Part shown: one piece after another, positions 20,968 to 32,109 of the stretch
Layout: each line of letters opens with the position of its first letter
Numbering within the stretch: position 1 is the stretch's first letter
NCBI GenBank assembly: GCA_016271365.2
Contig: CM057458.1
Coordinates: forward strand, 201,038,501-201,102,500
DNA from: Neoceratodus forsteri
Taxonomy: Eukaryota > Chordata > Ceratodontiformes > Ceratodontidae
Reading direction: 5' to 3'
DNA: 64,000 nt
Translations under genes and position numbers: made by a program
Notes under the pieces: model-generated
Databases searched by the model: none
What the model was told of the DNA's origin: nothing
Seen by the model: only the letters and a program-made list of their open reading frames with translations

Positions 20968-21679
20968 TTCAAGGAGTGGCCCTGTACATCAGAGATGGTA
21001 TAAAGGCTACAGAAGTTAAGGGGAGACAAGGGGAGGCCGAGGTAATGTGGATCACCCTAGAGCCAGGGAATGGAACAGCACTATGCACAGGGTACCCAGA
21101 CCTCTCACATGACAGAGGCAGTAGACACCGAACTAGTGGAGAACATACACGACATGGCAGGTCAAGGCAAACTCCTGCTACTGGGGGATTTCATTATCCT
21201 GTACATGGATTGGGCCACCCAGGTGGCTGCTTCAGCCAGAAGCACAACCATCCTAGAATCCCTGCAGAGGGTTGGACTCAGGCAGCTGGTGCATGAGCCA
21301 ACCAGTCACAAGTCAATTCTGGACCTGGTATGGACCAATGGGAACATAGTCAAAGAAATGCAGGTGAAAGGGCAGCTGGGGTCCGGTGACCACCACATGG
21401 CATGGTTCAGCATCGTGACATGGACTCAATTAAGCCACACAATGGCAAGAGTATTAGATTTCAGGTGGGCGGATTTCACTGAAATGGGTAGATGTATATA
21501 AAAAGTCCTGGGGAAGGGAAGGGTTAGAGAGGGGATGGAAGAACAATGGGAGAAACTGAAAGGAGCCATAGTGGATATAACAAACCAATGCGTTGAGATA
21601 GTAGCCAAAGGGCAAAGAAGAAGGAAATCACTATGGCTCCCAAAGAGGTAGGGGAAAAAGTCAGGGCTAAAAGGCTGAG
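20968..21679 (+). pseudogene. CR1 endonuclease domain remnant
   Basis: Plus-strand frames give GVALYIRDGIKATEV, LLLLGDFIILYMDWATQ, LRQLVHEPTSHKSILDLVWT, VKGQLGSGDHHMAWFSIV and RRRKSLWLPKEV. These are the ordered blocks of the AP-endonuclease domain of CR1 ORF2, with GDFxxxxxDW and the SDH box changed to GDHHM. There is a frameshift between the first two blocks near 21080 and a stop after GRCI at 21500. Sequence ends abruptly at about 21679, where L2 insertion A begins. Confidence 0.82.
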
Positions 21680-24085
21680 TTTCGGAAATATTTATTTATG
21701 ACTTTGATAACCAGGCGAGTGCACTGATCCCAGGGACCGTTTTCAAGCATGACCCGGGCCATAACACATGCCGCAGAGTGACAGTGGAGTACAAGGTAAC
21801 AGTAATACACATGAAACAGATTTGATACAAGCAACAATAGTAAGCACAATATACAGGTTTGATGCATAGGTCCATTTGAGAACAGTGAATACAAGGTTCC
21901 AATATCGGACATGAGGAAATTTGGTACAAAACAAACAAATCGTGAGGCATAGTGTACAATGCGTGACTGCATCGGCCCAGTGAGCAAGTAATACACGAAT
22001 ACTCAGTAAAAATATATATACAATATGTACAGCAGGAAGTCAAATATTACTGTAGAAAATACGTTATAACAGTTTGTAGGCAGGAGTTGACTAGTGTGGG
22101 AAGGTGGGTAACCCCTGGGCTGGGGAGTTGACTAGTGTGGGTTGGTGTCAGACCCCAGGAGCAGCGGCAGGATGGGTTTGCCAGGAACCAAACTTTAAGG
22201 CGGGACATGAAACTGGAGTGTGTGTCAATGGAATGGAGTTCAGCCGATAGTTTGTTCCACTGCAGAGGGGCAGCTGCAGACCAAGCTCTGCTACCCATAT
22301 TGATGGATACCCTAGGAACAGCTAGAGGAGGAGTACCATTAGAGTGGAGGTTGCGGAGGAGCATTCTGGTTTTCAGAAGGACAGTTAGGGGGGATTCTAG
22401 AGCCATGTGAATGACATTGTCTACCATGCAGCAGAGGGCTAGGTCAAAGCGACCCTGTAGCAGTAGCCATCCAAGGGTATTATAGGGGGTACAGTGGTGG
22501 GTGGAGAACGGGACCAAAAAGTTAGGTTTACAGGCACTGTTGTAGGCAGTGGAGAGTTTAGCCATAGCAGTAGCTGAGGTCCTGGCACAAATAGGGGCAG
22601 TAGTCAAGAATAGGGAGAAGATTACCCTGGACACAAGTCCAGTCTGGCTTCAGAGGCAGGTATTGCCTGAATCTATAGGAGGCACCTAACTTTTGATGGC
22701 ACCTTCCGACAAGCCCAATTGCATGCGTCATTGAAAGTGAGGGAGGGGTCGAGCAGTACTCCTAAGTATTTTAGGTGTTGACATTCTCCAGGGCTGGGCC
22801 GTCTGGGTGAGAATGCATAAGGGGCATGGTTTTTAGTTTTGGCCAGAAAGGCTTAGATCCGAACAGCATGGATTTGTTTTTTTGGCATTTACTAGGAGGA
22901 AGTTTTTGAGAACCAGCTGTGGGCGCAGCATAGTTGTGCGAGAGAACTGAGGAGATTGCGACCGTGGATTTGTCACTGTGGAAGAAAACAAGGTCATTGG
23001 CATACAGGAGAGAGCAGCAGTTAAGGCAGTCAAAGGGAAGTGCATTAACGAATAAGGAGAAAAGGAGGGGACCCAGGATTGAGCCTTGAGGGACCCCCAC
23101 AGAGACAGGTAGGGTGGGGGAGCATGTTTGACCAATACACACGAATTGTGAACGATCAGTAAGGTAGTTAGTGAACCAGCTTGTGACTTTCTGAGAACAA
23201 CCAAGAAGGATAAGCTTGGACGTAAGGAGAGCATGGTTAACCATGTCAAAAGCCTTTGAGAGGTCAACAAAGACAGCCCAGGTGGCTTTACCATTATCCA
23301 TGTTAGAGAGGATGTGGTCGGTCAGAAGGGCAAGGGCAGTAGCAGTGGAATGATTCTTGCAAAAGCCATGCTGTTGGTTGCATAGGAGGGTGTATTTGCC
23401 TATGTACTCAGTGAGCTGATTGTGGACTGCTCTCTGGAGTAGTTTACTGAGATGAGAGAGGATGGATATCGGACGGTAATTGTCAGAGGATTTGGGGTCA
23501 CCGGATTTAAGAATGGAGATAACCTTAGCTATCTTCCATGGGTCAGGCATAGAGGAGGTGGAAAGGGCAAGGTTAAAGATGAAGGTGAGTGGCCTGGCAA
23601 TCACTGAAGAGATCAGCTTAAGGAAGAATGGAGATAGCCTGTCAGATCCAGAGAAGCCGTGGTTAGGTAGACTTTTGAGTAGCTTCACTGTGTTGTGTAT
23701 GGAGAGGGCTTTAAAATAGAATGAGGGTATTTGCAGGTGAGTGGCAGAGCTGGAAGAAGATGGCAGTGTATCAGGTATTAGGGCTGAGCTTTGAGGTTGG
23801 GCAGTTGGCAGCTTATTTAGATACATGGACAAATTAGTGAACTTACAGTTGAAAATACTGGCCACATCATGAGGGTTGGTCAGCAGCCTATCCTAGGAGC
23901 TGAGATGTGGTGCAGCGTAGCTGGTGCAGGGGTTTATGAGGAAGCTGATTGAGTTCCAGAATTTTCTAGGGTCTCCAAGGTTGGCCTTTTGCAGATTACG
24001 GAAGTGGGTCTGTTTCAAAAATTTGGCCAGTTGTTTACATTTGTTCCTTATGCACCTGTAAGCATCCCAGAAGGCAGGAGAGGGG
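21680..24085 (-). mobile_element. L2 insertion A, nearly complete 3' two-thirds
   Basis: Read on the minus strand from 24085: AFWDAYRCIRNKCKQLAKFL, LGDPRKFWNSISFL, then a 364-codon frame (22771-23865) with NYRPISILSHLSKLLQRAV, QQHGFCKNHSTATALALLTD, AVFVDLSKAFDMVNHALL, SVGVPQGSILGPLLFSLFVN and LLYANDLVFF. Then follows the C-terminal block at 22047-22634 with PLQWNKLSAELHSI. The 3' UTR ends at 21681 with 'tcataaataaatatttcc'. The active site YADD reads YAND, so the copy is dead even though the long frame is open. A near match of the ends (aaggctgag left, aaggcaggag right) may be the target duplication. Confidence 0.85.
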
Positions 24086-24270
24086 GAGCCAAAGGAAGGA
24101 GGACAGGGAGATGTACCTTGAATGTATAAAGGGAGCAGGGAAGGCTGTTAGGAGGGCAAAGGCACAGACAGGAGAGGGTTTAGCACAGTCCGTAAACAAA
24201 GGGGATAAGGCATTTTATTGGGACATCAGTGAAAGAAGAAAAAACGGGCCGGGGGGTTGTGAGGCTCAGT
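24086..24270 (+). pseudogene. CR1 linker between endonuclease and RT
   Basis: The plus-strand frame reads MYLECIKGAGKAVRRAKAQT, then GLAQSVNKGDKAFYWDISER and RKNG. CR1 ORF2 has this 'xxCxxxxRxAKxxxEexxxxxxxxxxKxFYxxxxxK+k' linker before its reverse transcriptase. It lies between L2 insertions A and B and restores the order of the CR1. Confidence 0.7.
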
Positions 24271-25735
24271 GGGGAGAAGCAGCTCTCCCACCTATCACTC
24301 TCTGACCTCTAATGCACACCACTACCCACAATCCTCCACCACCTCATGCTTCACATTTGAATCTGTCCACCCTAATGACACCCTGTGAGTAGTACTTGCC
24401 CTGAATTGTAACAAAGGTAAAAGCCCTGATGGCCTTGCCCCTAAGCTTCTTCACCTTTCTGCCCATGCTATTGCTCTCCCCGACATACCTTCTGAACCTC
24501 TCCTTCTCACAAGGAACTGTACTCATGATTTGGAAATCTACTACCATGGTCCCTCTTTCCAAAGGGGGTGACCCATCTAATCCCAGCAATTTCCATCTCA
24601 TATCCCTACTTTCTATCCTGGCTAAGGTCCAAGAGCACCTGGTGCTGGAGCAGCTCTCTAACTTCCTTAACTCTTCCACCTTCTTCACCCCTTTCCAATC
24701 TGGCTTCGGTAAAGGTTATTCCATGACCACCTCCCTCCTCTGGCTCACTGACACCATTCTCACAGGGATGGACCAGGGATGTATCACCTCTGCCATCTTT
24801 ATCGATCTGGCCAAAGCCTTCGACACTGTTGCCCACTCCCTTCTTCTCTTCAAGCTGACAGCGGCCAGCCTCTGTGATACAGCCACCAACTAGTTCTGGT
24901 TATACCTCACTGGCCGGTCCCAATCTGTCAAAGTTGGAAATTCAACTTCTCCCCACTCACAATAAACACAGGTGTCCCCCAAGGCTCAGTACTCGGTCCT
25001 GTTCTCTTTTCCATCTTCCTGAATGACTTCCTTGAAGCCTACTCATCTGCTAGCATACATATGTATGCAGACAACACCATGATATTCTCCTCTGGGAGTT
25101 TCCCTGCCGAAGTGACTACCAGTCTTCAACTGGACTTCAACAATGTCCAGCACTGGTTTAATGCTAACCAACTCTCACTAAATGTCAAAAAATGGTCTCT
25201 ATGACCTTTGGTACCAGACAAAATTTGTCCAGCCTGGACTCCACCCCCAGCTTGCATACCCTGTCTGGGTCCAAGCTAGATGATGTTCCCTCTTTTAAGT
25301 ACCTTGGGCTATGACTAGACGTAAATCTAGACTTCGGTGTACACATTGATGCCATTCAGAAAAAGTTCCTCCCCAAGCTCGGTGCCCTGTATAGACACTG
25401 CAACTGCCTGCCCATGCAAACCAGGCGAGAAATCATCCAAAAGATGATTCTCTTAGTCTTCGACTTTGGGGACATTGTCTACAGTTCTGCCCTTAAGACC
25501 AACCTAGCCGAGCTGAACACTCTCTTCAACTCCTTCTGCCACTTTGTCCTTGGCTGCCCCCTCTCAACCTCCAATTATTCTAAAGTAGGGATCCTCCTCC
25601 TTAAACGTCAGCCTCCAAGAATTTTAAAGTAGGGATTCCGACTGATGCCTAGCAACCCTCTCCCTCTTATAACAAGCACTTGCATCCCATAACTGCCTCA
25701 ACCCCTTCACTACCAGCACTTCTGCTGAGTATTCA
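24271..25735 (+). mobile_element. L2 insertion B, degraded at both ends
   Basis: The plus-strand frames give VTKALMALPLSFFTFLPM, NFHLISLLSILAKVQEHLVL, NSSTFFTPFQSGFGKGYSMT, SAIFIDLAKAFDTVAHSLL, then WLYLTGRSQSVKV, and in other frames SPKAQYSVLF, NWTSTMSSTGLM and YLGL. It is the same L2 family as 18350-20190. Both the 5' and the 3' end are missing (no 3' UTR), so the border with the CR1 probably also involved a deletion. Many stops are present from 24892 onward. Confidence 0.75.
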
Positions 25736-25736
25736 C

Positions 25737-27295
25737 TAAGGAGAGGGTCAAGGACCACAGTTGGGTTACAGAGGCAATTGGGGAGGAAGAAGTGCACACT
25801 AGTCCATTCGCAGTGGAGCGAATTCTGGAAGAACTCACAAAGCTGAAGGTGGATAAGGCCATGGAGCCAAACGGCATCCACTTGAGGATATTAAAGGAGT
25901 TGCAAAGGGAACTAGCAGCACCTCTTGTGGCCCTGTTCACAGAGTCACTCAGCATGGATGTCATTCCAGAGAACTGGAGGAGGGCACATGTAGTCCCAGT
26001 GCACAAAAGCGGCAGTAGGGAGGAGGCGGGGAACTACAGGACAGTCAGCCTCATCTCAGTGGTGAGAAAGATCTTGGAGATATTGCTGAAGGAAAGGATA
26101 GTGGCACATATGGAATCCAGCGGTGCTCATGATCTGAGGCAACATGGATTCACAGTAGAAAGGTCATGTCAAACGAATCTAATAGATCATTTTGACTAGG
26201 TGACTAGGGAAATAAATCAGAGAGGGGCGGTAGACGTCGCCTACCTAGATTTCAGCAAATCCTTCAACACCACCCCCCGTAGAAGACTGATTAACCAGAT
26301 GGGTAGTCTGGGCATGGGAGACAAGGTGGTGAACTGGGTTAAGAACTGATTAACAGGCAGGAGACAGAGGGTGGTGGTAAATGGGGTACAATCTAGGGAG
26401 AGGGGGATGACCAGTGGGGTACCACAGGGATCAGTACTAGGACCAGTCCTGTTCAATGTCTTCATTAGTGACATTGCAGATGGGCTGGAAGGAAAGGTCT
26501 GCCTGTTTGCAGATGACACCAAGATGTGCAACATGGTGGATACTCCAGAAGGGGTGCAGAAAATGAAGAGGGACATGGAGAAGCTTGAAAGATGGTTGGA
26601 GATGTGGCATCTGAGGTTCAGTGCAAGGAAGTGCAAAATAATGCACCCGGGTAAAGGGAACCCTGGGGAGAGCTACAGGTTGGGGTGAGGAGCTGATTGT
26701 CACCAAAGAGGAAAGGGACCTAGGGGTTATCATCTCTGATGAACTTAAGGCATCAAAGCAGTGCACACAGGTGGTAGGGAGGGCCAGTGGCATGCTGGGG
26801 TGCAAAGGCAGTGGTATCACTAGCAGGAGGTAGGATGTGGTGATGCTGTTGTATAAAACATTGGTAAGGCCTCACCTGGAGTACTGCATGCAGTTCTGGA
26901 GGCCACACCTGCACAAGGACATAGACAAGGTGGAGACTATCAAGAGAAGGGCAACAAAGATGATGCAGGGCTTGCACCACAAAACATATGAGAAGAGACT
27001 ACAGGACCTCAATATGTGCTCACTGGAGGAGAGGAGACAGTGGGGGGACATGATTGAAACTTTCAAGTACCTCAAGGGCATAAACAAGGTGCAGGTGGGG
27101 GACTTTTTCCAGTGCAGAAAAAGTACTAGAACAAGGGGTTACAATATGAAATTGGAAGGGGGTTGATTAACAGATAATGAGAGGAAGTTTTTCTACATAG
27201 AAAGGGTAGTCGACGCTTGGAATAGTTTGCCACAGGAGGTAGTGGGGGCAAGCACAGTGGAGGAGTTTAAGCATGCCTGGGACAGGGGAAGGGAG
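25737..27295 (+). pseudogene. CR1 reverse transcriptase and C-terminal region
   Basis: Plus-strand blocks are LEELTKLKVDKAMEPNGIHL, ENWRRAHVVPVHKSGSREE, AGNYRTVSLISVVRKILE, HGFTVERSCQTNLI, AYLDFSKSFNTTPRRRLI, SGVPQGSVLGPVLFNVF, VCLFADDTKMCNMVDTPEGV, KERDLGVIISDELKASKQC, VMLLYKTLVRPHLEYCMQFW, RRATKMMQGLHHKTYEKRLQ and FFYIERVVDAWNSLPQEVVG. The active-site box is intact as FADD. Two in-frame stops occur near 26200 and 26347, and a frame change near 26690. It ends at 27295 where L2 insertion C begins. Confidence 0.85.
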
Positions 27296-29325
27296 CTTTT
27301 ACCTCATGGAAAGAAGTCCTCAAACTCATACTGGGCTCTAATCCCGATAACTCACTAGGTTTTGACTCACTGCCGCCTAAATTCCTAAGGATGGGTGCCC
27401 CCACACTTGCTCACCCAATAGCTCAGTTGATAAACAGATCCTTTCTCACACAGACCATCCCAGACAAATGGAAAACTGCAATCATTGTCCCAGTGCATAC
27501 AAGTGGTCCATCGAACCTTGTTGAGAACTGTAGACCAATTTCCATTTTATGCCCCACTGCAAAAATCCAGGAAAGAATATTATACAGTCAGCTATATTCC
27601 TTCCTAGAACAGACCGATGCCCTCACCATACATCAGCATGGCTTTCGGAAATCACATGGGACAGAATCTGCTCTTCTGAAAAGTCACCTCATAAATCTTT
27701 CAGGCCATGGATCAAGGCTGTGCCACTGGGGCCATCTTCATAGACCTTACCAAGGCCTTCGACCTTGTAAACCATCCACTCCTTATCTCCAAGCTCAATC
27801 ATCTTGGCCTTGATTCCAACTCTCTAACTTGGTTCACTAACTACTTATCTAACAGGTTTCAGTGTGTCAAATGGGCTGGTGCCTACTTCTCCTTATCCCC
27901 CATTACCGATGGAGGCCCCCAGGGTTCAATCCTCGGATCTGTGTTATTCTCTATCATCATTAATTAATTGCCATTGAACTGTGGGGGGAGGGGCATCGGT
28001 TCAGCTCTCTGCAGATGATGCCATTCTATACTGATCCAGTAGAGCTATCTCCTCTATCAAGTCTGTCCTGGATAGACTTCCAACAGTTGGAATCCTGGTT
28101 CAGGGAGAATATGTTGGTGTTGAATATGGAGAAAACAAAAACCATGCTGTCCCGCCATACCTCATTCGATAATACTTCCCAACCTCCTCTGGTAGTCACC
28201 ATCTCTTCTGGCGTACCTTTAGAAGGGGTGACCTCCTTCAAATATCTGGGTATGACTCTTGATGAGCATCAGTCATTTGAATTGCACACTACCTATGTTG
28301 TTAAGGCAGCTAATCAAAAACTAGGCCTCCTATATTGTACTGCCCCCTACCTCACTCCCCACACATGAAAGACTATTGCCTCGGCTACCCTCCTCCCAGG
28401 CCTATTCTATGGAGCTCCAATTATTCACTCTGTCAAGACCACTATTCTGGCCTTACTTAAGCAGTCGTATCACAGAGTTGCATGCTTTGCAGCCAAAGCT
28501 CCAGCCCGGGCCCACCACTGCGATGTGCTCAACACTTTAGGTTGGCCTTCCTATGAGGCCAAATTGGACTTCCCTGTATTATGCATCATCTTCAAGCTCA
28601 TCTGCCTTCCCTCCCCACCCATCCTCTCCAATCTACTCACATTGAAATCCTTCCCCAGAACCCTCGGATCCTCCCATCTCCCTATACTAAACATACCCAA
28701 AATCTGATTAGCCATTGGCAGGAGATCCTCCTCTCTTCCGCTGCACCTCATAAATGGAATAACCTCCCACACAGCTTACTCTCACTGTGTGTCTCTTCAT
28801 CAATTCAAGAGACATTTCAAAGAAATGTTCTTCCCTAACTGCACCTCATCCTCTCCTGTCAACCTGTATCTCCTCTCCCTCCTTCTCCAGCTCCCTACTA
28901 TTGCTCTTCCTTTCCCAGATATTCTATCCTCCCCACAACCCCCACTCTCCTAGCCTCACTCTCTCTGCCACACTGTCTGTACATATGTAACATACTGTAT
29001 TACATTAATGAATAATGTTTGTTTGCTATTACACGCGCGTAGCCTGCTATGTATTAGCACCACATTTTCTTATTCGGTAGTGGTTTATGTTGGAATTTGT
29101 TTAAACTGTTAACTTATTCTATGTCATCACCTGTCTGTCACTAGTGCTGTACTAAGTGTTTATATTATTGTTCCTAGTTACTTTTGTATAATGGTATGTT
29201 TCTCTGTATATGGAATGCCTCTATTCCCTGGGTCGCCCCTGAAAAGGGACATGTGTCCCAATGGGCCTACCAGGTCATTAAAATTCAAATAAAAAATAAA
29301 TTATAAAAATAATAAATAAATTGAG
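27296..29325 (+). mobile_element. L2 insertion C with likely target duplication
   Basis: This is a second L2 family. Plus-strand blocks are FDSLPPKFLRMGAPTLAHP, NRSFLTQTIPDKWKTAIIVP, ENCRPISILCPTAKIQERIL, IHQHGFRKSHGTESALL, GAIFIDLTKAFDLVNHPLL, GPQGSILGSVLFSIIIN, then WFRENMLVLNMEKTKTML, TSFKYLGMTLDEHQSFE and PHKWNNLPHSLLSL. The 3' UTR contains 'gggcctaccaggtcattaaa' and ends in an AT-rich tail at 29325. The aspartate box near 28010 is broken by a frameshift. The flanking strings aggggaagggag (27284-27295) and aggggagggag (29326-29336) fit a target duplication. Confidence 0.85.
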
Positions 29326-29455
29326 AGGGGAGGGAGTGATGAAAAGCCATTGATCACATAGGGTCAGTGGCCACATACAATGTATAGGGCCTATGGGCAG
29401 ATTGGATGGGCCCAGCGGTCCTTATCTGCTGACAATTTCTGTTTCTATGTTTCTA
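29326..29455 (+). mobile_element. CR1 3' end (final piece)
   Basis: This is the CR1 3' UTR: 'cacatagggtcagtggccac', then 'cagattggatgggccc', 'agcggtccttatctgctgac', and the tail 'tctgtttctatgtttctaag'. The same ending is found at 41160-41245, 41606-41700, 44003-44158 and 62637-62830, which defines the CR1 3' end in this window. Confidence 0.85.
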
Positions 29456-29540
29456 AGTGGTGGCTGAAGAGATTCAAACCCAGGTCACCAGGCGTGCAGC
29501 TCAGTGCCCTTAACCACTTCATTATGCTGCCTCAGCAGTA
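29456..29540 (-). mobile_element. CORE SINE, 5' half (split by CR1)
   Basis: Read on the minus strand: 'gaggcagcataatgaagtgg', 'ttaagggcactgagctgc', 'gacctgggtttgaatctctt' and 'cagccaccactt'. This is the tRNA-like head that continues exactly into the half at 20870-20967 when compared with the intact SINE at 10935-11185. Confidence 0.85.
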
Positions 29541-29589
29541 TAAAGTGCAGATGTAGGCTTGAAGCTAAAACTCACACCAAAGTAAACCA

Positions 29590-29935
29590 ATTAAGAGCCC
29601 CCCCCAAAAAAAAACAAGTTCTAGCCAGAGCTGATAGGACTGTGAAAAACTACCAAATGACCAAAGGTATTTTCTTCTTGGTTCCATATAGTGCTGTTTG
29701 GTCACAGTCATCAAAAACTGGCATGCTGGTAACTCAGTCCTCCTAAATTTATTTTGTCAGGGTACATGGTGGTGGTGGTGGTGGTGTGTGTGTGTGTGTG
29801 CATACGTGCATGTGTGTGTGTGCACATGTGGCCACAGGGGTGCCAGAAGATTGTAAAAGATGAGGGTGCCCAAGATAAAAAGGGCACTTGTTGCATTATA
29901 AAGGGCACTTTTTCCAAACCAGGTTTTTATATACA
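29590..29935. repeat. Repeat X copy and (GGT)/(GT) microsatellite
   Basis: A segment with 'caagttctagccagagctga' and 'ctaccaaatgacca' at 29615-29665 recurs at 60720-60785 and, in part, at 38840-38880. In all three loci gt-rich sequence follows. Here a (GGT)n/(GT)n stretch occupies 29768-29830. The overlapping frames on both strands are translations of the microsatellite. Confidence 0.6.
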
Positions 29936-30133
29936 GTAAATGCACATCTATGATGACAATAGTAATTTTAAAAATACCTTTATACCATATCAGAATATTT
30001 AATATGTAATATTAAAGGTTCAGCTCATGTACAGCAGTTCCAACTTGTTTTTCAAAGTTATAAAAGTGAGCCACAGAGATACATTATCCTATTAGACAGC
30101 AATACAATTGTATGATGTTGTTTATGTCTCCAT
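29936..30133. other. No gene recognised
   Basis: AT-rich flank of the L1 element. The 16-mer gaatctaagaattcta at 30134-30149 is one copy of the L1 target duplication. Confidence 0.5.
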
Positions 30134-30149
30134 GAATCTAAGAATTCTA

Positions 30150-30930
30150 TAGGAAAGATTTATTTATTTTCCAAAATTAGTGAGACATACAAACACAAAA
30201 ACCCGGAATTTCGGGTGCACACTCCAAAAACTGAATGTGCAAACTATATACAACCCCTATTTACAAAGCCACTGGATACCCACCCTAAAACTTTGCCCAC
30301 AGTTAAGCAATGACCCAGAGGAGCTAGCTAAATAGCAATTGCTGGTGCATAATACACTACTTACCCTCAAAATCACTACACTAAATACCCACCCTCATTT
30401 TCGAAAAAACAAAGAAAAAAAAGAACACCAAGCATCTCAGTTTAAAGTCAATCCTACTCAATCCCTTCGGGTATCCAGAGCACCCCCTGTGAGAGAGAGA
30501 GTCCCAAACCAAGGGGATTAATCATCCCCCAACTATCATTCCTCGCTGAATCTGCATTTCATTCCAGTTAAATAAAAAACCCTACTCAATCCCACCTAAT
30601 AATACCTCCAATCTATAGGGAACCAATTAGTAGAAACAAAGTCCCAATAAGCAGTGTGACAACTCTAATGCCACATCCCTCCACCAAATGTGGCAAGCAG
30701 CTTCCCTAGCACATACAGGCCTCATTCAGAGGCTCAAATCAGCTAGGTAAGCTGACTCTAAACTAGCCCATCTTTTAACATACACCTCCTGTCTACCTTC
30801 AGACATAAGATGGTTTTTGATCCTAGCCAGCGACCTCAGTAAATCCTTCACCCAATGCTCATATAAATATATCTGGCCATCCTTCCAATGGCTTAAAATA
30901 AACGCTCTAACTAATGATCCCATTAAAGCT
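30150..30930 (-). pseudogene. L1 ORF2 terminal tail and 3' UTR
   Basis: A 65-codon minus-strand frame (30726-30923) with HWKDGQIYLYEHWVKDLLRS and AYLADLSL is the last part of ORF2. The following ~570 bp are the 3' UTR. It ends with an A-rich 'ggaaaataaataaatc' at 30150 instead of a pure poly(A). Confidence 0.6.
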
Positions 30931-31002
30931 AAATGAAACCTTGGGGCGGTACCCTCAACAAGGGAGTAGTCCCCTAATACACAAATCTCAGGTGTAACAT
31001 AG

Positions 31003-32040
31003 TCATAATATCCCAGGCTGGGTCAAGTCCCTGTCAATCTGGTCCCATAACATATGAATTTTTTCACAGCTCCATAAGATATGTAGCAGGTCCCCCCTTA
31101 CTTTTTCACATCTGAAACAAAGATCAGTTGGCCTCAGACCCCTCGAAGCAAGTTTAACAGGTGTATAAAAGGAATTATGAACTACCAAAGTCTGTGTGAT
31201 TCTATACTTGGGGATGACCAAATATTTAGTAGCTTTCCAAATAGAACTCCAGCTAAGCCTAGAAGTCAATGTTTTATCCCAATAAACAATAGAAATTAAA
31301 TCACTATTACTACGGGAGTTCAAGAGTAGCTTATATACCCGTGAGAGCAATCCAGTTCTATTAACAGCCCCTTGCAGGCACTCCCACGAAAGAAAGCTAT
31401 CTGTGAACTCCCCCTTTCCCCCTCGAACCCCCACAATCATTTGCTTGAGCTGTAACCTTTGAAAAAGGGCAGAGCCTCACACTGTGGTGGCAACCAAACT
31501 TTCCCATTCTGCTGCATATCTCTCAAAGCAAGACCTTCCAAATAACTGACCCACCTCTGGCCAAGCACTGGCCTCCAATAGTCAAACTAGGGGTTCCTTA
31601 GAATAGGCTGATCCCGAGATTTGACCTGAGAGCTTCTTTTGCCCCAGGGTAAGGAATGCCCACCAGGCTTCCAGAGACTTCCTAATAGGGTTCCCTTCCT
31701 TGGTCTTACATTGCACCGCTTTAGGCCCAGCATATAGTAGTGATTTAGGCGAATAATTTATATCCCTCAGCCACTTCCTTTCAAGTTGTAACCAAACCGG
31801 TTGGTATTCTCCCCCCTCCAGGTCCCTTGCCCATTGAGCCATCAGACCCAACTGGTCTGCTATATAGTAAGCCTGAAGATCAGGCAATTTGATTCCACCC
31901 TCTTCGAAGGACCTACACAGGACTCTATATTTAATCCTAGTGGGTTTATTACCCCATAGAAAACCCAACACCAATTTTCTAATAACCTTAAACCACTTTG
32001 CCGGGATGACATAAGGAGCCAAGTAGACGGTACAACAACC
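31003..32040 (-). pseudogene. L1 ORF2 C-terminal region remnant
   Basis: Two minus-strand frames, 31582-32022 and 31003-31440, carry PAKWFKVIRKLVLGFLWGNK, EEGGIKLPDLQAYYIAD, then YWDKTLTSRLSWSSIWK and the C-terminal zinc-knuckle-like DLCFRCEKVRGDLLHILWSC. These blocks follow the reverse transcriptase in vertebrate L1 ORF2. Upstream at 32040-32110 the reading joins AARLGIIKMNILPRLLY, a segment close after the reverse transcriptase. Confidence 0.8.
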
Positions 32041-32109
32041 TCGGCAGAATGTTCATCTTAATAATACCTAATCTTGCTGCAAAGTTCAGAGGCAGCTTCT
32101 CACCTACGA

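Larger units (their letters stand above)
20966..29455 (+). mobile_element. CR1 LINE interrupted by three L2 insertions
   Basis: The CR1 can be read in four pieces: endonuclease (20968-21679), linker (24086-24270), reverse transcriptase and C-terminal region (25737-27295) and 3' end (29326-29455). The gaps are filled by L2 insertions A (minus), B (plus) and C (plus). Removing the insertions leaves a CR1 of about 2.6 kb, truncated at the 5' end inside the endonuclease domain. It sits inside a SINE whose halves flank it. CR1 is normally 5' truncated and ends in a short repeat tail; here the tail is 'ctgtttctatgtttctaag'. Confidence 0.85.
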
